A DNA stretch of 64,000 bases from assembly GCA_963849955.1 (NCBI GenBank), contig CAWKJU010000014.1, positions 62,001 to 126,000 of the forward strand, read 5' to 3'. A program made the position numbers and the translations under genes. Under the pieces are notes generated by a model. That model did not search any database. It was not told the DNA's origin and worked only from the letters and a program-made list of their open reading frames with translations. This DNA is from CAWFGW01 sp963849955 (lineage in GTDB: Bacteria > Bacteroidota > Bacteroidia > Cytophagales > JAAEPT01). Shown in pieces: positions 45,801 through 54,700 of the stretch; the first letter of the stretch is position 1, and the number at the start of each line of letters is the position of its first letter.

Positions 45801-48711
45801 TTATATTCTCTATAAAACCGTTTGGAACAGCAGGAATTAACGTAAGAAGGTTAAACAACTCTGTGATAGATAACTTTAATACCTCTGCTATTAATGAATG
45901 TCTATATAATAAAGAGAGGTTAGTAAGTGTGAGATTAAAACCTCTTTCACTTTCTGTTGCAGCATCCAGTGATACGATGCCCAAGGGCTGCGCCAAGTGT
46001 TTCACTAATGATAAAACCTCATCATCTGATCGATTAAGAGCTGCCATAAACCGGGATGATGAAAACTCTGCTGGTGTAGTACTGTTATCGATAACTAGGG
46101 AAGGGTGAACAAATTTAGTGGTATTTTTAGGGTAAACACCTTCATCTACAATTACATCTTTATGGTTAAAAAGTTGATCCAATAGCGATTCTTCCAATTC
46201 TTCAATTGAAATATCAGGTATTAAATACCAAACAGCACTCAATTGCTCTACAGAGATTTCCAGCAAACTTTGTAGGCGGTGTAAATTTCCAACAGCAGTA
46301 ATCATGGATTCATCTAATGTAGTTGCTACACCAGCATCTTGCAACTGCTTTAGAATCAAATCTAACTCTTGTATGCACCAACTTGTTTTTCTCCATAAGC
46401 GTACAAATCGATGAATCCTATCCAACACGTCATAGGTGAGATTTTTTATTCTTTCAATATCATTTTGAATACTATCAGCACTAATTTTTTCACCTTGAAT
46501 TACAACATTGATTGCTCCACGGTTTGTCACGAATCCCGTTTCTATAATAACACCCAGTTCCTTGCGATTTACTTGCATTGCTTTAAGCAGCTGTTGTGCA
46601 TTAAAAGGTGTTATTTTTCCTGCCGTAATGGTAAAAGTTATACCATATACCTTATTTAAAAAGGTAGGTGTATTATCAGGAACTGTTATTAATTGAAATT
46701 CTTTATCTGATAAATTCAATCGTGTTTTTGACACCTCATTTTGCGGCTTTTCAAGTAATAAAGCTACATCTTCACGCGTTTTTTCAAAGTGACCTAAATA
46801 AGTAGATACTGATTCTAAAGGTAAGTGGAAAGGTTGGTTAAATGCATTAACATTCGCCTTCCAATTCCCTGGTTTTTCCATGGCAATTTCCCTTTTGTAG
46901 ACAAAATCTTCAACCTGACTTCGGTTATTTAAATCCCCAGAAAAGCCTTTCTTTTTTGCTATATAAGATTCTAATATTTCATTGATTATATCTAAATAAG
47001 GAACTAAAGTGCTTGTGTTTTCACATGTGAGAGGTAAGGTCCATAAATCAGGTCTACGTACTTTCAAGTTTAAAACATGACTTGCTCGGCCACCAGAAAA
47101 GTGTTTAGTAAGAACATGCTTTTGAACAAACTGCATTAAATCTACAAAATAAGCTGCTGGAGAGTAAATGGATTGGCAATGCTCACATTCACAAAATGAT
47201 AATTCACCAAATAAATCTTGATAACCAGGAATATCTCTTAGATAATTTTTAATAGCGGGATTGGTATTTCCAACAGCAGTCCAATCAAAACTTCCCGTCA
47301 TGATATCTAAAATAGAGCCCATTACTCCAGTAGCACGAATGATACTCATGTGAGCATTTTCAAAATATTCGGTTGCAATAGCAACATCTAATTTTGTTGT
47401 TTGAATAAATTGAGGCAGTGTCACAGATGTGATTTGAAAAGAAGAATGAAAACCAGCTGCTAATATGGCTTCGGTAGCTTCTATATCATTAGTAAATGAA
47501 TATACTCGTTGGTAAGTTTTTACTGAATCAAGCACCATCGCTTTTTCCTCCGTTTTCAACCCCTTAAAGTTCAACTTTTCAATATCCTCACTATCATGAG
47601 TATAACTCAATGTTAAAAAATTAACTCCCTCATTATTTTTTACGAATTTTTCTAATAATCCTATCCGCTCAATAACTTTTTTCTCTTTTTCGGGAGCACT
47701 TATGGTTTTATCATTCAGCACTTCATTTAATTTTAATCCGGGATGAGTTTTAGAAATACGATTTAATTTATCGTACTCATTTTGTATATTTTTCAACTCC
47801 CCCGCAGATAACCCTTCCTTTTTTAAATCATCAAAAGAGATCAGACCAAAAAGTTGCTCATTATCTTTTGTTAATGGTTTTAAAGCATCAATACCTTTAG
47901 AGATTTCCGCGGAATTCACATGAGCTACACGGTGAAGTAAGGCTTCTTCTGGAAATAAGTTTTCTGCCTTTTTTTGTAAAATCTTCGCATACTTTTCCTG
48001 ATCTATGTCTTGCGGTAATTTTATTTTTGATTCCTTTATAAACTTGAGCCAATCTGATTGATTAAGGGTTACCAAATCTTTTATTGACTTCACTGCCTTG
48101 GATTTTTTAACCTGCTCAGTTAAATCAAAATCAGCGTCTAAAAACGTATATAAATTTGAAGCAAAACCTAAGTCTTTGGCCTCGGTATCAGTTAACACCT
48201 TGTCGCTCACTAACCCTTGGATGGTAAGGCTCGAAATATTCGACAAGCTAAGCTCTTTAGCTATAGCTTTGTCTATTTTTGTTTGAGAAACCCCTGCAAT
48301 ATCACTCAGCCGATAAACTTTTGCTTTTGCGAGTTCGGGCTGAAATGTTGGATTGACAAAAACTGGAAGATTTGGTAAAAGTACGTCTTCCAACTTACCT
48401 AACTCTGGAAGTTTTTTTGTGATGTCCTGTACCTGTTTTTTTCTTTCTGCTGATACCTTACCCGTAAGTAGTTTTTTTGATAGTTCTTCTTTAATATCAA
48501 TCTTGGCAATTTTACCAGATGAAAAATCTATTTTTTTTAAACTATCTTTTACCTCTTTCGGAGCATCTTTTAATTTAGATTCTACAGAAGCCTTAAGATC
48601 TACAGATGCTTTTTCATTTAATTTAAGAAACAAATTAGATTGTTTTTTTTCAATTTCTTTTGGCGCAAGTGCGGCCATTTTTTCGAGAAGAAGAAGTTCT
48701 TGTTTGTTCAT
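39877..48711 (-). CDS. Tc toxin subunit A (TcA), pore-forming translocation channel
   Basis: A 2944-residue TcA subunit. In known Tc toxins TcA forms the pentameric bell-shaped pore that binds the target cell and injects the TcC effector. The N-terminal 450 residues are helical (LTIQGLVSDKVLTDTEAKDL). A VRP1-like region begins near 500 with CECEHCQSIYSPAAYFVDLM. A neuraminidase-like region lies about 1470-1670 (YYRRVENLYYAEKNDNRGVV). The pore-forming helical part (about 2400-2580) has LQIAAGLTDTIAGILYLIPQ and long amphipathic helices, and the C-terminal TcB-binding domain (about 2640-2944) opens with FSVPEVFFDLFYPGQYRRKI. There is no signal peptide, as is normal. It is the second gene, 58 bases after the TcB-TcC fusion. 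Confidence 0.93.
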   Translation of the reverse strand: MNKQELLLLEKMAALAPKEIEKKQSNLFLKLNEKASVDLKASVESKLKDAPKEVKDSLKKIDFSSGKIAKIDIKEELSKKLLTGKVSAERKKQVQDITKKLPELGKLEDVLLPNLPVFVNPTFQPELAKAKVYRLSDIAGVSQTKIDKAIAKELSLSNISSLTIQGLVSDKVLTDTEAKDLGFASNLYTFLDADFDLTEQVKKSKAVKSIKDLVTLNQSDWLKFIKESKIKLPQDIDQEKYAKILQKKAENLFPEEALLHRVAHVNSAEISKGIDALKPLTKDNEQLFGLISFDDLKKEGLSAGELKNIQNEYDKLNRISKTHPGLKLNEVLNDKTISAPEKEKKVIERIGLLEKFVKNNEGVNFLTLSYTHDSEDIEKLNFKGLKTEEKAMVLDSVKTYQRVYSFTNDIEATEAILAAGFHSSFQITSVTLPQFIQTTKLDVAIATEYFENAHMSIIRATGVMGSILDIMTGSFDWTAVGNTNPAIKNYLRDIPGYQDLFGELSFCECEHCQSIYSPAAYFVDLMQFVQKHVLTKHFSGGRASHVLNLKVRRPDLWTLPLTCENTSTLVPYLDIINEILESYIAKKKGFSGDLNNRSQVEDFVYKREIAMEKPGNWKANVNAFNQPFHLPLESVSTYLGHFEKTREDVALLLEKPQNEVSKTRLNLSDKEFQLITVPDNTPTFLNKVYGITFTITAGKITPFNAQQLLKAMQVNRKELGVIIETGFVTNRGAINVVIQGEKISADSIQNDIERIKNLTYDVLDRIHRFVRLWRKTSWCIQELDLILKQLQDAGVATTLDESMITAVGNLHRLQSLLEISVEQLSAVWYLIPDISIEELEESLLDQLFNHKDVIVDEGVYPKNTTKFVHPSLVIDNSTTPAEFSSSRFMAALNRSDDEVLSLVKHLAQPLGIVSLDAATESERGFNLTLTNLSLLYRHSLIAEVLKLSITELFNLLTLIPAVPNGFIENINHIYALLDFHRWWKSSTYSFDELNFILENGEVINPENFKTKEGISTSIIEEVKTANALQFAETVFASFDGITESQSKQLILANSTIIEQAPESTNFWLKPDFDPTVAINIPAGITKPEIEIREFLTTYHPNYLLPFYLSSELKLSEEVITKLITTLGIDLDTDAYTLELQGVTTPAVALPSLIEKLLPLSVLLKDKKFNTKSITYILDHLSIVGITSIDTVTIENIKKIQAYKKLIVLKEDESNNIELLNTVLNSYVSTTQYQTSDQEKLAALLEIKEEQLASIHAIMPSSSNAIESLNKYKSIADFINYTGVSGSVLPKIISTQYVDLNAATQALIGAFRSKYKTEDERKEKLEKYQDKLRGKKRTSLTTYLIHSGFPQFENENDLFHYFLIDTELEGCARTSHLVAATMSLQLYIHRILLNLEQDDLEPGTSGRVHVLASDVPAEEWEWRKNYRVWEANRKVFLYPENYIEPELRDDKSPLFEELENELLQQEINADTVLDAYAKYMRGFDEVAHLKIAGSYQEKDEKSETDVLHLFGVTADEPAVYYYRRVENLYYAEKNDNRGVVWGSWEKITVQIPVKKVAPITYNGRVHVFWVNVTTLANTVFDNNRSIFTGYSHKLSIEFTTLKLDGSWSSPQKLNLKNCYPFGGNNGVLQDPLAEDHERSEFQNELRDILRSFPFFVWNSDEWDDVREAINKLKTPRFGLEPHYEPIDGYTLEGHLWDQVYPYIDSSGKLILTGAGYQMRSAVDFYKLDVQNLGVQMSNITGFTDPAKESITVAKNKPGKIIKKEGNVLFRASSPNSQLFDNYAYGSLLVNTLKDDELLKRHWKEITLNSSFDDVRKEQIGSLERGSSVQIINGIFSDAIIDSQGDLLLLQGSTVEGNEFIVKRIGTTLSETLTRTLFTSGIETTLSIETQKKLKEAPVPINITPGKIENLVASDKIDFKGAYGNYYREIFFHIPFLLANHLNSQGKYAEAQKWYHYIFNPGANEVIDFSTPGLTSAQKKKMALDRNWQYLEFRDIDTQKLRDQLNDKEAIEVYKKDPFNPHAIARLRMSAYQKCIVMKYIDNLLDWGDQLFSQDTMESINEATLLYVIAKEILGDRPAQIGDCGEGKANPKTYENIQPLLNSGSEFLAELESYTIVKTASRKTQKRKTNFIENNEIKEKSKQTYRSLMKNDKASYRSLEYGNITFEYEELAALRKEYFPETTIKPVNDKVTAEFSRGTIRGLNWKKDSIYTKGKYRIPSFSWSILKHISPVFCVPGNKDLLSYYDRVDDRLYKIRNCMNIQGQKRQLALFSPEIDPRLLVRARAAGLSLDDILNSISGNLPPYRFTYILEKAKSFTSMVQSFGSSLLTAIEKKNGEDLSLLRMKQQNNILEMSSKSRRLEIDSANEGIKVLNDRLSSLNYQIGYYESLVSEHINPNERAQQIFRHSVSALQIAAGLTDTIAGILYLIPQVGSPFAMKYGGQETGNSANAWAMVMKDAASVAEAISSSAGLEAGFDRRSQGWKHQKQLLQYEVKQTEKNLIAAEIRRDILIESEKIHQKNIEHNKDVMDFYGEKFSNLGLYTWLSSTMQRLFREAYNNALSIARLAEQAYRYERDDNTIFLDGNYFEASRGGLLSGEKLMMSLQTMERRYLETNYRKNEIDQAFSLTQIDPNALLLLKQTGSCEFSVPEVFFDLFYPGQYRRKIQSVRLTIPSITGPYTNVSANLSLQSSRVRMEPKLSTSELKEVPKSRTTTIATSTAQNDAGVFQLNFRDDRYMPFEGAGAISSWKLSLPKNFRQFDYSTINDVIIHISYVAEYDELFRDKVEEQNDSIEGTLLNVLKNNSLSRTFSFRQEFSNDFHRLTNQVVNSPITVKIQSKHFPFFMNGKNLKVNKAKLIVVTPPNQTVAGLDISLNDVSQTGFTKDPTLGDLYSKDLGSLFNTGILKDHIISILNGGDLSPTPAAAGPIIAVDNEKLEDIILYLEYNIE

Positions 48712-48769
48712 AGCGGTTGTTATTTATTTTTTTCAATACTGGTGTATGTTTTTATTGCGACTAGAGGAA

Positions 48770-51700
48770 TTACAAGAGGTTTTCAATTATACTAGAAATC
48801 CCCATTTGTCTGTCAAACATTCGAATCCTTCTCAAGCAATCACCACATAAATGACTGGCTTTATTGCCAACCATGCTTATCCCCCATCTTAACCCACCAA
48901 GTTGGGCATCACCCAAATGATGAATCATATTCACTTCTGCATGATATATTTTTCTCATAATTGGTATATTCCTGAAATATTGAGGAACTACATTTATTCC
49001 TAATCTTTCTATAGCTTCAATTTGACTGGGATTAAGTCGTCTTGCTCCAGAATTTATAGCGGCAAAAAAGACATCATCACCGTTTTTTAATGTTGCTCTT
49101 GTTACTGCTAAAGTTTCTCCAAACACATTTCCCATCAAGTGTACTTCATTGGCTATCCCCCTTAAAGCATTTGGATGACTAGCCACTCTTTCTAACAACT
49201 CAGCTGTTGGTCTTAATACCGCTTGAGGTGTTCTTCTGAGCATTGCTCCAAACAAAACAGGAGCTGCAGCCATGGCATGTCCCAGTTGTGAAGCCCCAGC
49301 AGCCATGGCTGCTCGAGTTGGTATTTTGGCGGCTATAGCAGTTAGTAATTTTGTAGCCGTGGCTTTTAATCCTATTTTCAATGCCCCTTGAATCGCAACT
49401 TTTGCTGCCAAGGCTGCTTTACCAATAGGTATAACTGTGGTAATAATTGTTGTGGCAATATAAGCCACTTGAATAATCCTTCTCACCCACATTGGCGGTC
49501 TCCAACCAAATAAATCCATTGCTCCAGGAATACCTCCTGCACCCCCTGTGGAATGGTCACTTCCAAATTCCAGATTTAAATAACCTGTCCAGTGAGTAAC
49601 TGTATCTAACCAATTTGTTTGAGGGTCTCCCTGTTGCCCTTCTCCTTGTTCACCATTTCCCTCTTCACCCTCGCCACTTGATTCTGTTGAACCTGATTCA
49701 CTTCCATCACTACTAGAGGTGCCTTCTCCAGTACCTGTACCCGTATCTTCAGTCCCATCAACCGCACCTTCCAAAGTTCCATTGGGGTGGCCATCGGGAT
49801 GACCGTTTATATCTCCATCAAGACTCCCACCTGAGTGGCCATTTATATCTCCGCCTAAAGCACCCTCGGGCGAACCTCCTCTTACACCTCCATCTACTCC
49901 AGTTGGACTACCTCCAACTCTACCGCTTGGGTGACCTGTACTACTTCCACTTCCCGTTCTTCTACCTCTCGAACCTGTACCAGACCCTGTTCGGCCTGTT
50001 CCTCTGCCTGTTCTTTCTATTGTTCCTGTTCCAGAACTTGATCCGTCACCTGCATTTGCATCTGCAACACCCGTATTACCATCTCCTTCTCCTGTTGTTT
50101 GTCCTTGTGAGTCAGAGCTGATACCATCTCCTGTGTTAGCATCTCCAGTTCCAGATGAGCTAGCAGACACACCACTTCCACTGCCCTCACTTCCTTCGCC
50201 TACATCAGTTCCAACGTTAGTATCGGATTCATCACCAGCTTCGCCCTCACCTCCACCGTCACCACTAACACCCTCTGATGGACCTCTTAAATCAGACAAA
50301 ATTACTTCCAGTGTTGTAAACATTTCAGCAATTTCGGGATGATCTACCCATTGCTCTTGTATATCTCTAAATCGTTGAAGTTCTGTTGCTGTTAACTCTC
50401 TATGTCTAACAACTACCCAATTATTACCTTGTTTTTCTAAATCAAGAACCCGAACACCTAACCTAACACCCTGACTTGCATTAAATTGAGACATCGCTTG
50501 AGCTTCTGTTAAGCCTGTTTCAACTTGTCCAATCACATGAAGGTCACTACTAGTACTCTGCAGTCCATTAGGGTCAATCAAATTGATTGGGTTGTTGTGC
50601 ACATATAGGTAAAGGTTTTCAGAATCTTCGGGACCCAAAGGGTCGGGATTAATCCACCCACCTATCCAATGAGCATAATACCGGTACCCGAAATAATAGA
50701 GCCCAGTAAAGTCATCCCGTTCTTTTGCGGAATACCGGTAGCTTTTTAAATCAATCTCTTTTTTATTCCTCCCTGCAATAAATGCGGTGCCTCCATAAGG
50801 AAAATATTCTTCATAGGTAATAACATCTCCATTTTCATCCAGCTCAAGTGATGATGAACCTAAGTGATTGCTTAACTGATAATGGATTTTCTTTTGACTG
50901 ACATCATCAGTTTCTCTAGCCTGTGTATCTGTTTCCCAAGAATGAATAGTAGCTAAATTATTTTTACCATCTGTAATTTGAGAAGTGAATCGCTTGAGTA
51001 TTTCTGTGGTACCACGAGTGATGCGTTTTATTTCACACCCGTCTAGATATATTTTTTCTGTTCGTTCTACTGTATTAGTGGACACATCTATTACCCGTTG
51101 GGTAATTTTTCTAATCCTTTTCCCATCTCCACTATAAACATAATATTCTTCATCGTTGGCTTTACCTTGAGCAGACCGGTCTATGACTACCGCTTTAGAA
51201 ATATTATTCCGATAATTCCATTCAATTTGTTCCAAATGAGACATGGAAACACAATTTCCATTAGCATCAAAATCATTTTCAGGATTTGTTAACGCAATTC
51301 CATTAAGATCAAACATCGGCAAAGAACGATTGGAACTAGCAGAGATCCAAAGTTGCTTGGTCCAATTTTGAGAAGTTCCTGAATGATGAATGCTTCTTAT
51401 ATTTCCAGCTATATCAAACTCATAATTTCGCGTGTAGCGCTCTACTGCGGCAGCGTTGTTTAACGTAATATGTCTGGTGCCTTTGCCCCAATTTGAAGGT
51501 ATGCTAGGTCCTCTGCTTCGATCTCTATAATCATTTTGAATTAATGCCTGGTGAACTCTGCCGCTAGCTCGCTTCAGTTGGTAAAGGGCATCGTATTCAA
51601 ATTCAGCGTGAGAGGACACATTTAACCCTTCCATCACTTTTGGATTTACACTATCAGTTTGTTGTGCCTCGTCTACTGTATGAACTAAATTACCGACAGG

Positions 51701-54700
51701 ATCATAGGTGTAGCTAATATCTTGATACGTTCTGGCAACTCCACTTATTTTTCTGGAACAAAGCCGTTTCATTCTAAACGTTTCAACATCATACGTATAG
51801 GCTAGTTCTACATTGTTTCCCAGAACCATTTTTTGCCTTAATCCCTTGGCATCGTATATTGTATCTTTTAAAATTTCTTCTTCATTTAATCTTCCATCTA
51901 AAGTGGATACCAACACTCTTTTAACTCCACCCCCCTGATTAAAAATAATTTTCCGAGTGGTATTATCAGGGAGGTGTTGTTCTATCAAACGTCCTAAGGC
52001 ATCATATCCATATTGTGAAATAAAAGTATCAGCACCAAGCGCCACAGAGGAGGGATCATTCCAATCTGGTTCGCTGGTAAACTGATCTAAAAGTCTCCTT
52101 TCAACTAAAGAAGGAACGCCACCTGGAACGGCCTTATTTAAAGTATGAATTCCAGCTTGATCATAATGTGTTACTAGTCCACCGCGAAGGTTTTTTTCTT
52201 TTGCTTGTATTACTCCCGCATCTTCTCCATACACAAATCGTTCAACAAGTTGGTTCAAGCCTAATGCTCCTTCAACATGTACTGTGGTGGTTCTACCGAG
52301 ATAGTCATAACGAACATTTTGATGTACATTTCTACTATCCCATAAATGAATAGCTTGATCATTATTATTATAAAAATTCCACTTTTCTCCTGCATCATTA
52401 CTCTTCTCGTGTAAGAGTCTACCAAGCATATCGCGTGTATATTGAAACGCTAAAATATTTCGCGCATCTACTAGTTGAGAAATATTACCATTAACATCAT
52501 ATTGTTTTTCAACCTTTCTTTCAGTTCCATCATTATTTCTCTCGATGGTAACAATTTCACGACCTAACACATCATAAATTATTGTGGAAGGAGTGTCTTT
52601 ATGAGCTAAACTTTGCTCCAGCGCTCTCTTTTCTGGATCTGAACTTGGTAAAAATTCTCTAAAGGTCTTGTAAAGAGATCGATCAACAGTATCGTTTTGG
52701 TCGTAAGAAGTAACTTCCCATGGAGAAAACTTAATCTCTGTAAAGGTGTTGTTAGGTAAATTTACTTGATATGCTCTACCTACTGAATCGTAATATGTTT
52801 GCGCAGAAACACCATATTCTTCTAATTCCGTATCATTTTCAAACTCCACAAGTGTAGAGAAAAAAGGTTCAAATTTTCGAACAGCCTGTTGCTTGTTGTT
52901 GTAAACTACATGACCTGATACTAACCAACGGTTAGCGCTTTGTGAGAGAATTGGTTTTCCATCTGGAGCTGTGTCTACTCGCCCATCTACTCTTCTCTGA
53001 ATAGCCAATCCAGCCTCTACTTTTTGTTTACTTTGTACTATGCGTCCATACCCATCCTGATAGTCAACTCCCAATTGGTAAGTAGGGTTATTATCAACAC
53101 CACCTTTTCCATTATGAACAAGGTTTTCTCTAACCAACCGAATACTTTTTAGTGGTATAGCAAGTGCACTATCAAAGTCATAAAAAAGAAAAGTGCCTGC
53201 TTGTTGTAGATATAAAGTGGGGTTATTTAAAATGTTTGAAAAATTTTCATCACTCCTTCTAACATAATCAGCTATTAAATTATTTCCATATTTCTGTAGT
53301 GTATTAGAGTCATCAAGTACGGTTCCCTGATGGGTGTTTACTATCGCTACACCCAATGGGTCATACAAAACCTCAGATACGTTGTCATTTTGATCAATCA
53401 GTTGATAAGGTTCAACAAGATTATAATCTATTTTACCTCTTGTAATATTGCTTAAGGGATCAGTTATTTCAATAATAGTGAGGTTATAAGAATCATATTT
53501 ATAGGTAGTAACGTTACTCGAATCTCTTTCTACTTTATCTAAATTGTAGAAGCCATCTACACCTTTAAAATGATTGATGGCTGTATGTTGCCACCAATAT
53601 CTCTCCTTTTGAATATAATTCCCTTCATTGGGATCGGTAATTAGGGTTGGCGTCACTTTATTATCAAACACGCGTGTTATTAATGCATCATTAAAACAAG
53701 CCGACTCTTCATGATGAGCAAAAACTGCATTACTCACTTGACTAAATGGTAACACATCATCAAAAGCTTCATTCCAAAAATAAGTTCTATCCCACGAAGT
53801 TAATCTTGCCTGTGATGAACCTCCCGATATAAACGACTCATCAAACTCTATTTTATTGGCGACCAACTCATCATACACAACCTGTAATTCTTTCCATTTA
53901 AAAATTGAATCAGGTAGACGATTTATATGATTAACTTCAAAATTTTTGGTTTCATATAAAATCCCTGTCTGAAAATTAGTTAAACTGTCCTTGTTTAAAT
54001 AGTGATGTAATTCCAGAGTAATGTAATCTTTGGTCTGAGCAAGATACCTTCCCGAGACGTGACTTCTACGCGCATAAGAGACACTTAATGCTTTCTCTAT
54101 ATCTCCATACTGATTAACTGCCAAAGAAAATTGATGTGAAATTTTTGGGTCATTTGCTTCCTGTTCGTAGGTATAGTTTAATGCTTCTGTTTGATAAGTG
54201 AAAAAACAAGCATCATTATTTTTGGTTCTGGGTTGTAGTTTTCTAATTGTGTAAGCCTGTTGAGAAACTTGAAAAGGGTGTTCTGCTAATTGTCCATCTG
54301 AGGTAGTTGCATAAGTTTCTTGCCGTAAAATCTTTCCTGCTAAACTATGATAGGCTAATACAAAATCATCCGCTTCTAAGGCTTCATCTTGTTCAAATGA
54401 TTGCGGTACGAGAAGTTGATGGTGGGTATCTTTATTATAATACTGCTTCGTTCTTTTTGCATCCCATCCAAATATGCCGCTATGTAGCCATGTTTTTATA
54501 CAACTTGGTTGAGTATAATGGGTCTCCTGCGCTAACGAAGCATTGTGAAATAACTCGGAATCATATTGTTCTACTAGTCCAAAAGTGATAAAGGATCTTT
54601 CGTTGCCATCATACTGACCATCTTTGTATTTATATTCGGTTGTAAAACGTGTGTTTGTAACATGATCTATTACAATTTTCTTATCAGCCACTGTGAAATG

